A stretch of 33,618 bases of DNA from Bacillota bacterium (lineage in GTDB: Bacteria; Bacillota; Sulfobacillia; JAIMAT01), in contig JAIMAT010000015.1 in assembly GCA_023511835.1 (NCBI GenBank), positions 1 through 33,618 of the forward strand, written 5' to 3'. The position numbers and the translations under genes are program-made. Shown piece after piece: positions 1 to 7,101 of this stretch. The number at the start of each line of letters is the position of its first letter. Positions within the stretch are counted from its first letter, which is position 1. The notes under the pieces were generated by a model. That model saw nothing but the letters and a program-made list of their open reading frames with translations, searched no databases and was not told the origin of the DNA.

Positions 1-264
1 GTCGAGTTCGGCGTCATCGCCAGCGTCTCCCGGCCCTTCTGCCGCCAGTGCGACCGGATCCGCCTCACCGCGGACGGGAAGCTCCGCAACTGCCTCTTCG
101 CCCTCGACGAGACCGACCTGCGCCAACCGCTGCGCTCGGGAGCGAGCGACGAAGAGTTGGCCGCGGTGATGCGGAGTGCGGTCTGGAGCAAGTGGGAGGG
201 CCATCTCATCAACCGCCGGGAGTTTCGCCAGCCCGAGCGGGCGATGTACGCCATCGGTGGTTGA
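1..264 (+). CDS. moaA: GTP 3',8-cyclase MoaA, C-terminal part (5' truncated)
   Basis: This is the last 87 residues of MoaA, the radical-SAM enzyme that converts GTP to 3',8-cyclo-GTP in the first step of molybdenum cofactor synthesis. The frame is open from the first base, so the N-terminal radical-SAM CxxxCxxC part lies outside the window. The visible part has the C-terminal 4Fe-4S ligands as Cx2Cx13C (Cys14, Cys17 and Cys31 of the fragment, in the context [10 protein letters not shown]), the site that holds the GTP substrate. It ends in the Gly-Gly tail (MYAIGG) typical of MoaA. The stop codon overlaps the next gene by 8 bases, which suggests translational coupling. Identity is firm. Confidence 0.95.
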   Translation, partial: VEFGVIASVSRPFCRQCDRIRLTADGKLRNCLFALDETDLRQPLRSGASDEELAAVMRSAVWSKWEGHLINRREFRQPERAMYAIGG

Positions 265-784
265 ACGGCCGTCGCGGCGCGGCGCGCGCCTCCTGCCAGG
301 GCTCGGGCTGGCCCTCCTCCTCGTCCTCGCGGCGGGCTGCGGGGCGCCCGCGCCGCGCGCCCCGCTGGCGGCGGAGGGCGGCGAGGCGCTGCTCCTCGAC
401 CGCAGCCTCCAGCTCTACGGGCAGCTTGTGGGCGAGGGAGCCCCCGCGCTGCAGGGGCTGCTGCGCCCGGACAGCGAGCTGGTAGAGGAGACGGAGCTGC
501 TCAGCCTGGGCGAGCATCCCGCGGCCGCCGCCGTGGCCCGGCTCCGCGCCTGGCTGCAGCGCCACCCGCGCTCCGGAGCGGCGCGGCTTCTCGTCCCCTT
601 CGACCCGTCCACGCCGGGCAGCCTGGCCGTGGTGGAGCTGCCGCTGCGGGGAGGCTTCCTGTATCTGGCCTGGGACTCGGCGGGCCGTCTGGCCAAGCTC
701 TACGCGAGCAGCGCGGCCCTCGACTGGAGGGCCATGGGTCAGGAGGGGCCGGAGGCCTCCTCCCTGCGGGTCGGGCGCAGGTGA
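257..784 (+). CDS. Putative lipoprotein of unknown function
   Basis: A 175-aa protein with an Arg-rich N-terminus, a hydrophobic stretch (about residues 12-26) and a lipobox ending AAGC (Cys28), so it is probably a lipid-anchored extracytoplasmic protein. The GTG at 257 was chosen because it puts the signal peptide at the N-terminus and overlaps the moaA stop; an in-frame ATG at 176 would add 27 residues read from inside moaA. The mature part has no domain I recognise: a helical half (residues 35-105), then a probably beta-rich half with a motif [12 protein letters not shown]. The 3' end overlaps the end of the convergent gene by 46 bases. A role in molybdenum cofactor work is suggested only by position. 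Confidence 0.7.
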   Translation: MVERPSRRGARLLPGLGLALLLVLAAGCGAPAPRAPLAAEGGEALLLDRSLQLYGQLVGEGAPALQGLLRPDSELVEETELLSLGEHPAAAAVARLRAWLQRHPRSGAARLLVPFDPSTPGSLAVVELPLRGGFLYLAWDSAGRLAKLYASSAALDWRAMGQEGPEASSLRVGRR

Positions 785-1788
785 AGCTCGGCCTCGGCGC
801 GCGCGGCCTCCTCGTCCAGGTCCTCGACCGTCTCCTGCTCGGTCCGCCCCATGGCGCGACAGGTCTCGAGCACCTCGGCGGTGCGCCGCGTGTGGATGTG
901 GACCCGGTAGAGCCCCTCCTCGCCGATGACCAGGAGCGAGTCGCCCAGCGCCTCCAGCCGCCGGCGCACCTCCTCCCGCTCCAGGGTCGACTCCAGGAGC
1001 AGCTGAACCTCCTGTCCGTAGAGGGCGGCCGGGCTGGCGCCGGCGGTCGCCTGCGGCAGGACGGCGGCCGCCGCGGGTGTCTCCGCCCCCTCCCCGGCCG
1101 GCACCGGGTGCGCGGGGCGGAGGCCGGCCTCGACGCGCGCCGCCTGCCGCGCCGCCGCCTCCAGAAAGGTGGCCAGCCCCTTGGCGGCGGCGTCGACCAC
1201 GCCCCGCTCCCTCAGCACGGGCAGGAGCTCGGGCGTCCGCCGGGTGGCCTCATGGGCGGCCTCGGCGGCCACGCGCAAAAGCTCCCCCATCCCGGACGCG
1301 GCCTCCCGGCGGAAGGGGGCGGTCGCCTCGGCAGCGGCGCGGATGGCGGTCAGGATCGTCCCTTCCACCGGGTCGACCACCGCCTTGTAGGCCGCCTCCG
1401 CTCCGGCCGCCAGCGCCTCGGCCATGTCGGCCGGCCTCAGGACGGCCTTGCCGGCCACCTGGCGGGCCATGCCGCGGAAGATCTCGGCCAGGATGACGCC
1501 CGAGTTTCCGCGCGCTCCCAGAAGCGCCGCCCTGGCTGCCTGGCGCATCAGCTCGCCCGCTTCCGCGCCCGTCGCGGCCGCCTGTCTGGCCGCCCGGGCC
1601 ACCGAGGCCAGGGTGCGCTGCATATTGGTGCCCGAGTCGCCGTCGGGGACCGGGAAGACATTGATCCGGTTGATCTCGTCTACGTGGCGGGCGAAGTCGG
1701 AGGCGGCCCGGTCCAGCACCTCGCCCAGGGTCGGCCCGTCCCAGGGTCGGCCGGCCTCCCGATCCCCCGTCAGAGAGAGCGTGCTCAC
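739..1788 (-). CDS. DhaL/DAK-type kinase, FakA-like but short
   Basis: A 349-aa relative of FakA (YloV), the ATP-binding subunit that phosphorylates fatty acids bound to FakB. Residues 10-200 are a DhaL domain with the Mg-ADP signatures NVFPVPDGDSGTNM and ALLGARGNSGVILAEIFRG. Residues 240-330 resemble the FakA middle domain (GDSLLVIGEEGLYRVHIHT). FakA proteins are usually about 550 aa and end with a domain that contacts FakB; here the frame stops after the middle domain. The start is the GTG at 1788, whose first bases overlap the plsX TGA (GTGA), indicating coupling. The upstream extension of the frame is an alternate reading of plsX. The link to plsX supports a role in acyl-phosphate metabolism, but substrate and partner are not shown. 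Confidence 0.85.
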   Translation of the reverse strand: MSTLSLTGDREAGRPWDGPTLGEVLDRAASDFARHVDEINRINVFPVPDGDSGTNMQRTLASVARAARQAAATGAEAGELMRQAARAALLGARGNSGVILAEIFRGMARQVAGKAVLRPADMAEALAAGAEAAYKAVVDPVEGTILTAIRAAAEATAPFRREAASGMGELLRVAAEAAHEATRRTPELLPVLRERGVVDAAAKGLATFLEAAARQAARVEAGLRPAHPVPAGEGAETPAAAAVLPQATAGASPAALYGQEVQLLLESTLEREEVRRRLEALGDSLLVIGEEGLYRVHIHTRRTAEVLETCRAMGRTEQETVEDLDEEAARAEAELHLRPTRREEASGPS

Positions 1789-2819
1789 CTCGACCCCACC
1801 TCCGCGCTGTTCAACGCCTCGCGCAGGCGCGGCAGCACGCCGCTGCGCACCGCCCGTGCCGCCGCCGCCACCAGGCGCCGGACGTCCTCCGCCTGCGAGC
1901 GCCCGTGCCCCGGGAGAAAGATGCCGTTGACGCCCAGGATGAGGGGGACGCTGTCGACGCGCGTGGCGTCGCCCAGGACCTCCAGCATCTCCAGCAGGCT
2001 CCGCAGCGCGGGCCCGGGCGCCACGCCCTCCGCCGCCAGGGCGGCGCGCAGCCGCCCGCCCAGATAGGCGGCCAAGCCTTCCAGGAACTTCAGCAGGACG
2101 TTGCCCGTGAAGCCGTCGACGACGACGACGTGGGCGGAGCCCAGCACCAAGTCCTGCCCCTCCACATACCCGCGGAAGCGGAGCTCGCTCCGCTCGAGCA
2201 GCTCGTAGGCCGCCCGCGTCTGCCGGTTGCCCTTGCCGCGCTCCTGGCCGTTGGCCAGAAGCGCCACCTCCGGCTCCTCGACGCCCAGGAAGCACTGCGC
2301 GTAGACGGCGCCCATGCGCGCGAAGTCCACGAGGTGCCGGGGGTTGACGTCCACGTTGGGCCCCAGGTCGAGGACGAAGGTCTGCGGGGCGAAGGGGAAG
2401 GCGACGCCCGCCACCGGCCGCTCGATGCCGGGCAGCAGGCCCAGCACCAGCGCGGCGGCGGCCAGCGTGGCGCCCGTGTGGCCGACGGAGAGGCCGGCGT
2501 CGGCCTCTCCGTCGCGCACCAGGCGCGCCGTGACGGCGACGGAGAGCTGCGGGTCGGCGCGGAGGAGGCGGACCGGTGCCTCCCCCTCCTCCACCCGGCG
2601 GGGCGACTCCACCAGGCGGAGTCGCCCCGAGGCGAGGCGGGAGAGCGCCCCCCGCGCGGCCAGTTCGGCCTCCAGGCGGGCGACCGGCCCCACGAGGAGC
2701 ACGTCCAGGAGGGGATCGTCCTCCAGGGCCGCCAGCGCCCCCTCGACCATGGCCTCCGGCGCGTGGTCGCCCGCCAGGGCGTCCACGGCCACGCGCACGC
2801 GCCTCTCGGGCTGCGCCAT
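1785..2819 (-). CDS. plsX: Phosphate acyltransferase PlsX
   Basis: A 344-aa PlsX, which makes acyl-phosphate from acyl-ACP and phosphate for PlsY in phospholipid synthesis; it is a peripheral membrane enzyme. Family signatures appear in order: AVDALAGDHAP near the N-terminus, SVGHTGA (usually SaGNTGA), LGPNVDVNPRHLVDFARMG, LLANGQERGKGN and VVVDGFTGNVLLK. Length fits the family. The start is the ATG at 2819, preceded by AAGGAGGG at good spacing. It is followed directly by the FakA-like gene, so two routes to acyl-phosphate may be co-expressed. The usual neighbours fapR, fabD and acpP are not nearby and no FapR operator was found. A TATAGA box (2878-2883, minus strand) upstream may be a weak promoter. 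Confidence 0.95.
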   Translation of the reverse strand: MAQPERRVRVAVDALAGDHAPEAMVEGALAALEDDPLLDVLLVGPVARLEAELAARGALSRLASGRLRLVESPRRVEEGEAPVRLLRADPQLSVAVTARLVRDGEADAGLSVGHTGATLAAAALVLGLLPGIERPVAGVAFPFAPQTFVLDLGPNVDVNPRHLVDFARMGAVYAQCFLGVEEPEVALLANGQERGKGNRQTRAAYELLERSELRFRGYVEGQDLVLGSAHVVVVDGFTGNVLLKFLEGLAAYLGGRLRAALAAEGVAPGPALRSLLEMLEVLGDATRVDSVPLILGVNGIFLPGHGRSQAEDVRRLVAAAARAVRSGVLPRLREALNSAEVGSR

Positions 2820-2952
2820 GCGACGCCCTCCTTCCGGCACCATCTGGCCCCGGATTCGGGAGCGGCAGGCCGGCCCCTCTATACCAGGCGGTAGAAGGCG
2901 TGCCGCCCGGCCCCGCCGGCGGCGCGCGCCGCGCACGCTGCAGGCCCTTCGG

Positions 2953-4695
2953 CTAGCGCCGGTAGGTGCGGAGCCAGAGGAGGAGGGCGACCGCCTCGGC
3001 CGCCCCCGCCAGGAGACGGAAGAGCGGGCGGGCGGGAAGGCCGCCGGCGGCGGGACCGAAGAGGAGGACCAGCGCCAGCAGGCCCGCCCACCATCCCCAG
3101 AGGAGGCGGTCCACCAGCCGCGCCATCGCAGGCTCGGCGCCCGTCGGGGCGGGCGCGGAGGGCGGACGGCCGGTGCGGGAGGCGGGGGAGGGCGCCCCCG
3201 CGCCCTCTCCGGAGCGGAGCTCGCGCAGGATGCCCTCCAGCGTCGTGGGCAGCTGCAGCCAGGGGCGCAGCAGGGCGAGAAGCAGAAGCGGCCCGGGGGC
3301 CCGCCGCTTCCCGCCGGCGCGGGCGGGGAGCGCCCCGGCCGCCTCCGCGGCCGGCGCGGGCGCGAGGGGGGCGAGCGCGCCGCCCAGACTGCGGGCCAGG
3401 AGCCCGTCGCCCAAGAGCAGCTCGCGCCCCGCGCGGAGAACCGAGGCCATGAAGTCCTCGCCCGGCGCCAGCCGGGTGAAGGTGCCGGCCACGATGCCCA
3501 GCGCGCGGCCCAGGAAGAGGAAGCGCGCCGGCAGCTGGAAGGGGTGCGAGTAGAGGAAGTCGCCCATCTCCCGCGTGAAGCGGGCGAAGGCCTCGGGGTC
3601 GCGCGCCGTGTCCGTGGCCAAAAGCCGCTCCATGGCGAACTCCATGGTCTTGCGCAGCGCCCCCCGGTCGGTGCCGGGGCGGACGAAATCGAGCGCCACC
3701 ACGGCCTCGGCGACGCCCTGGCTGTCGCGCGCCAAAAGCGAGAGGAGAAGCTTGGCTACCGCCTCCCGGTCGCCGGCGCCCACCTCGCCGGTCATGCCGA
3801 AGTCGAGGTAGAGCAGGACTCCGTCCCGCGCGACGAACAGGTTCCCCGGATGCGGGTCGGCGTGGAAGAAGCCGTGTTCCAGGATCTGGCGCATGGTGGC
3901 ACGGACCAGCCGGTGCGCCACGCGGCGGGGGTCGATGCCGGCGGCGCGCATCGCCTCGGCGTCGTCGGAGGGGATGCCCTCCTCGTAGCTCATGGCCAGC
4001 GTCACCGCGGAGGAGAGCTCCGGGTAGACGCGGGGGACGCGCACCCCGCGCCGGCCGGCGAAGTTGGCGGCGAAGCGGGCCGCCCGCTCCCCCTCGCCGC
4101 GCAGGTCCAGCTCGGCCAGCGTCGTCTCGCGGAACTCCTGGTAGATGCGGAGCAGGTCGTAGCGGCGCCCCCAGGAAGTCCAGCGGGACGCCCACCGGGC
4201 AGCCACGCCCAGCGACCAGAGGTCGGTCTCAACCAGCCGCTCGATGCGCGGGCGGAGGATCTTGAGCGCCAGGAGGCGGCCGTCGTCCAGCCAGGCCCGG
4301 TGCACCTGCGCCAGGGAGGCGGCGGCCAGCGCCTCCTCCTCCACGCGCGCGAAGGGCCATGCCTCAGGACGGCCGTACGCCTCCTCCAGGCGGGCCCGCA
4401 CGGCCGGCCAGGGGGCCGGCGGAACCAGGTCCTGCAGGCTGGCCAGCTCGGAGGTGAACGACTCCGGCAGGACGTCCACGCGGGTGCTGAGGAACTGCCC
4501 GACCTTGATCAGCAGGCCCTGGAGCCGGAGGGCCGTGCGCCGCAGGCGGCGCGCCTGGGCCGGCAGGAGGCGGGAGGCCAGGCGGCGCGCCGGCTCCTCG
4601 CGTCCCAGGCGTTCCAGCAGGGCCACCGCCAGCCATTCCAAGGCGATGCCCGCCGCCAGCGCCAGGACCGTCCACGCCCTGCGGAGCGAACGCAC
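2953..4695 (-). CDS. UbiB/ABC1/ADCK family atypical kinase
   Basis: A 580-aa member of the UbiB/ADCK atypical kinase family, membrane-associated ATPases or kinases linked in other organisms to isoprenoid quinone synthesis. Family marks seen: KVGQ at 64-67 (the KxGQ motif), an alanine-rich loop AAASLAQVH (124-132) in place of a glycine-rich loop, ALK at 143-145, HADPHPGN at 278-285 and DFG at 298-300. The last 60 residues form two membrane segments, as is common in the family. Start is the GTG at 4695, 9 bases after the stop of the small upstream gene; its ribosome site is poor, so a slightly different start is possible. A quinone role is plausible, but no quinone gene is nearby. Confidence 0.92.
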   Translation of the reverse strand: MRSLRRAWTVLALAAGIALEWLAVALLERLGREEPARRLASRLLPAQARRLRRTALRLQGLLIKVGQFLSTRVDVLPESFTSELASLQDLVPPAPWPAVRARLEEAYGRPEAWPFARVEEEALAAASLAQVHRAWLDDGRLLALKILRPRIERLVETDLWSLGVAARWASRWTSWGRRYDLLRIYQEFRETTLAELDLRGEGERAARFAANFAGRRGVRVPRVYPELSSAVTLAMSYEEGIPSDDAEAMRAAGIDPRRVAHRLVRATMRQILEHGFFHADPHPGNLFVARDGVLLYLDFGMTGEVGAGDREAVAKLLLSLLARDSQGVAEAVVALDFVRPGTDRGALRKTMEFAMERLLATDTARDPEAFARFTREMGDFLYSHPFQLPARFLFLGRALGIVAGTFTRLAPGEDFMASVLRAGRELLLGDGLLARSLGGALAPLAPAPAAEAAGALPARAGGKRRAPGPLLLLALLRPWLQLPTTLEGILRELRSGEGAGAPSPASRTGRPPSAPAPTGAEPAMARLVDRLLWGWWAGLLALVLLFGPAAGGLPARPLFRLLAGAAEAVALLLWLRTYRR

Positions 4696-4704
4696 CGCCG
4701 CCGT

Positions 4705-5001
4705 TCAGACGTCGTCCCCGGGCTCGATGGAGGGACGGTAGCCGCCCGCCCCCTCGCCGTCCTCCCCGGGCCACGGCTGGCGCCAGACGTCGAAGGCGTA
4801 GGCCATGCGGCGGCGGAACTCCCGGGCGCGCCGCCGCAGCTCCGCCTTCTCGCCGCCGCGCCGCCCGGACCGGCTCACCTCGCGCAGGCCGGCCCCCAGA
4901 GCCGCACCTGCCGCCGCCCCCAGCGCCGTGGTCGTCACCAGTCCGGCCGCCAGGCCCAGTCCCACGGCCCGGCGGATCCAGCGTCGTCCCGCACCCAACA
5001 C
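4705..5001 (-). CDS. Small glycine/alanine-rich membrane protein (YtxH-like in form)
   Basis: A 98-aa protein with a basic start (GRRWIRRAV), one Gly/Ala-rich hydrophobic segment (about residues 13-36), a strongly basic helix (RRRAREFRRRM) and an acidic tail. The layout resembles YtxH-type small membrane proteins, but similarity is by composition only. The start is the GTG at 5001, with AGGAGGGG five bases upstream; an ATG at 5031 lacks such a site. It heads the minus-strand run leading to the UbiB kinase gene and may be co-translated with it. Function unknown. Confidence 0.7.
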   Translation of the reverse strand: MLGAGRRWIRRAVGLGLAAGLVTTTALGAAAGAALGAGLREVSRSGRRGGEKAELRRRAREFRRRMAYAFDVWRQPWPGEDGEGAGGYRPSIEPGDDV

Positions 5002-5093
5002 CTCGACCCCTCCTGTCCTAGAGCTTATCATGCGCCCCGGCCGGCGCCGCGCCGCCCGGCGGTCGCGCGCCCTCGTCCGGCGCGGCGCGGCGC

Positions 5094-5122
5094 TTGACAG
5101 GGGCGGGGGCGTCGCCGATAGT
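5094..5122 (+). promoter_or_regulatory. Sigma-A-type promoter of the T-box/trpP unit
   Basis: TTGACA at 5094-5099, a 17-base spacer, then GATAGT at 5117-5122. The -35 box is perfect and the -10 box matches 4 of 6. Transcription would start near 5129, just upstream of the T-box Stem I, as expected for a leader-controlled gene. Confidence 0.8.
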
Positions 5123-5144
5123 GGTGCCAAAGTCGCACCGCTGG

Positions 5145-5447
5145 CACGGGCGATGAGCGGGAGGAGTAACCGGGGCGTCTCCGCCCCAGAGAGCCGGGGC
5201 AGCTGGGAACCGGCGCGGAGATCCGGCGAATGGACCCGCGAGCCTTCCGGCCGAGCGGCCCGGGAACGGGCCGGTGAGGCCGGACGGGGACCCCGCCGCT
5301 AATGGGGAGGCGGCCCACACCGCCGCGACGTCCGGCCCCGGGGCCGGACCGCGCGGCAGGAGGGTCGCCGTCGAGCGCGCCGCCGCCGGCGGCGAAGCAG
5401 GGTGGCACCACGGAGAGAGCCCGTCCCTCGAGGGACGGGCTTTCTTG
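5145..5447 (+). promoter_or_regulatory. T-box riboswitch, tryptophan type
   Basis: A transcriptional T-box leader fills most of the 539-base gap before trpP. Stem I closes by GCGGG (5157-5161) with CCCGC (5235-5239) and holds the conserved elements AGGAGTAA and CAGAGAGCCGGGG...CTGGGAACCGG. The specifier context GAATGGACC gives codon UGG (Trp) at 5231-5233. The T-box sequence AGGGTGGCACCACG (5399-5412) can pair with CGTCCCT (5422-5428) to form the antiterminator; the same CGTCCCT is the left arm of the terminator. The bulge UGGC (5403-5406) would pair with a tRNA ending GCCA, which fits the G73 of bacterial tRNA-Trp. Uncharged tRNA-Trp should therefore turn on the transporter gene downstream. 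Confidence 0.94.
5419..5446 (+). terminator. Intrinsic terminator of the T-box
   Basis: A perfect 10-bp hairpin (arms 5419-5428 and 5431-5440, two-base loop) followed by TTTCTT. Its left arm overlaps the antiterminator strand, giving mutually exclusive folds. Confidence 0.92.
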
Positions 5448-5540
5448 CATCCCGGAGGCCCGCGGGGAGAGGCTCCCCCGTCCCGCGCCGGCGGTGCGAC
5501 GGAAGCGGTCCGGCGGGACCGCGACGAGGGGGTCCTGGAC

Positions 5541-6110
5541 ATGCAGAAGGCGGTGGCAGGCGAGGGCGGGCAGGGCGAGCGGCTGCGCGTCGCCGATCTG
5601 GCGACGGCCGCCCTGCTGCTCGCCGTGGGCTACGTGCTCAACACGGTGATGCCGCCCTTCTACGCGGGCATGAAGCCCGACCTGGTGCTGGCCATGCTCT
5701 TCGTCATCCTTCTCCTCTTCCGGAACCTGACGGTGGACGTGGCCGCGGGTCTGGCGGCGGGCGTGATCACGGCGCTGACCACCAGCATGCCCGGCGGCCA
5801 GATCCCCAACCTGGTGGACAAGATCGTCACCACGCTGGTGGTGGTGGGCGTCATCCGTCTGGTGGGCCGGCTGCAGCCGAACCTGCTCTCCGTGGTGGTG
5901 GCGGTGGTGGGCACGCTGGTCAGCGGGACGGTCTTCCTGCGGGTGGCCATGGCCATGGGCGCGGTGCCGTCGGCCGCCTTCCGCACGCTGTTCCTGACGG
6001 TGGTCCTTCCCACCACGCTGGCCAACGCGGTGGTGGTGGCGCTCCTCTACGCCGCGGCACGCCTGGCCCGGCGCGCCATGGGCGGCGCGACGACGCCGGC
6101 CCGCGGCTGA
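5541..6110 (+). CDS. trpP: Tryptophan transporter TrpP
   Basis: A 189-aa membrane protein with about five or six hydrophobic segments. It resembles the TrpP (YhaG) tryptophan transporter of Bacillus: the order MPPFYAGMKPDLVLAM, then ITALTTSMPGGQIPNLVDK, then a C-terminal segment around VVLPTTLANAVV follows that family closely. The role is uptake of tryptophan across the cytoplasmic membrane. The ATG at 5541 was chosen over upstream in-frame codons because those lie inside the T-box. The T-box with a Trp specifier independently supports the substrate. In Bacillus subtilis trpP is controlled by TRAP instead; here the T-box takes that place. Confidence 0.93.
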   Translation: MQKAVAGEGGQGERLRVADLATAALLLAVGYVLNTVMPPFYAGMKPDLVLAMLFVILLLFRNLTVDVAAGLAAGVITALTTSMPGGQIPNLVDKIVTTLVVVGVIRLVGRLQPNLLSVVVAVVGTLVSGTVFLRVAMAMGAVPSAAFRTLFLTVVLPTTLANAVVVALLYAAARLARRAMGGATTPARG

Positions 6111-6114
6111 GGGG

Positions 6115-7077
6115 GTGCCGGCAGGCGGCGTGGGCGGGGAGGAGGCGCGGCGCGAGGCGGGCGGCGGAGCCTGGGTACGCCTCTACGGCGGCGGCATCGG
6201 CGACCTGGTCCTCACCCTGCCCTTCCTCAGGCGGCTGGGCGAGGAGGGCCCGCTGGTGGTGGCCTGCCCGGCGCCGGTGCAGGCGGAGCTGCTGGCCCGC
6301 GCGCCGTGGGTGACACGGGCGGCGGCCGTGGAGGAGTTTCTCGTGGCCCGGCGCCGGGGGGCGGAGGGCGCGCGCTTCTACGACCTGGCGGAACACCCCA
6401 TGCAGCGCGACTGGTGGTGGGGCTCGGAGGCCTTCACGCGGGCCTTCGGCCCCATCCACATGCTCCGGGTGCTGGAGCGCATGTTCGGCTTCCCGCCGGC
6501 CGCGGAGAGGCCCCGCCTGGAGAGCCGGCCGCCGGAGGCGCTGCTGGCGGCGGCCGGGCTGGAGCCGGGCGACCTGGAGCGCCTGGTGCTGCTGGCGCCC
6601 GGGGGGCGGCGCCGCAACAAGCTCTGGCCGCTGGAGCGCTGGCGCCGCCTGGCGGGCGCCCTGCGGGAGCGGGGCTGGCGCCCCGCCGTGGTCGGTCGCG
6701 CCGGCGAGCCGTACTCCCACCAGGTGGCCGAGCTGGCCGCCGGGGGGCTGCCCCACCTGGGGGACGGGGAGATCGGCGCCACGCTCGACCTGCTCTCGGC
6801 GGCACGGGCGGTGGTCGCCGTCGACAACGGGCTCGCCCACCTGGCGGCGCTCCAGGGAACCCCCACGGTGATCCTCTTCGGGCCCGCGCAGGCGTGGCTC
6901 TGGGCACCGCCCTACCCCAACGCGGTGCCGGTGCAGGGAGCCTGCGGGCTCAACTGCATGGCGCAGCCCTTCGAGTGGGAGTGCCCCTGGAAGGTCTGCA
7001 TGGAGGTGATCCGGCCTGAGACGGTGCTGGCCACCCTGCTGGGCCTGCTGGAGATGGGCCGGACGGGGGCGTGGTAG
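6115..7077 (+). CDS. Glycosyltransferase family 9 (heptosyltransferase-like)
   Basis: A 320-aa GT-B glycosyltransferase of family 9, the group of ADP-heptose transferases. The N-terminal half has the acceptor-side glycine loop GGGIGDLVLTLPFLRRL; the C-terminal half has the nucleotide-sugar signature VAVDNGLAHLAALQGTPTVILFGP and a Cys-containing end (CGLNCMAQ, CPWKVCM) common in the family. It starts with GTG four bases after trpP, so it should be transcribed from the same T-box-controlled promoter. A Gram-positive host makes an LPS substrate unlikely; a cell-surface or S-layer glycan is a guess. Donor and acceptor cannot be read from the sequence. Confidence 0.88.
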   Translation: MPAGGVGGEEARREAGGGAWVRLYGGGIGDLVLTLPFLRRLGEEGPLVVACPAPVQAELLARAPWVTRAAAVEEFLVARRRGAEGARFYDLAEHPMQRDWWWGSEAFTRAFGPIHMLRVLERMFGFPPAAERPRLESRPPEALLAAAGLEPGDLERLVLLAPGGRRRNKLWPLERWRRLAGALRERGWRPAVVGRAGEPYSHQVAELAAGGLPHLGDGEIGATLDLLSAARAVVAVDNGLAHLAALQGTPTVILFGPAQAWLWAPPYPNAVPVQGACGLNCMAQPFEWECPWKVCMEVIRPETVLATLLGLLEMGRTGAW

Positions 7078-7101
7078 GCTGGCGGCGAGAGGGGTGACGT
7101 G

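Noticed and set aside
1789-2295. N-terminal extension of the FakA-like protein
   Set aside because: This part is plsX read in another frame; the GTG at 1788 overlapping the plsX stop gives the expected N-terminus.
2314-5097. 927-codon open frame on the plus strand
   Set aside because: It is antisense to plsX, the UbiB kinase gene and the small membrane protein gene; its translation is Arg/Pro/Gly-rich without any domain, as expected from GC-rich codon bias.
5231-5409. tRNA gene or attachment site in the leader before trpP
   Set aside because: The folded elements are those of a T-box riboswitch; there is no tRNA cloverleaf and no integrase.
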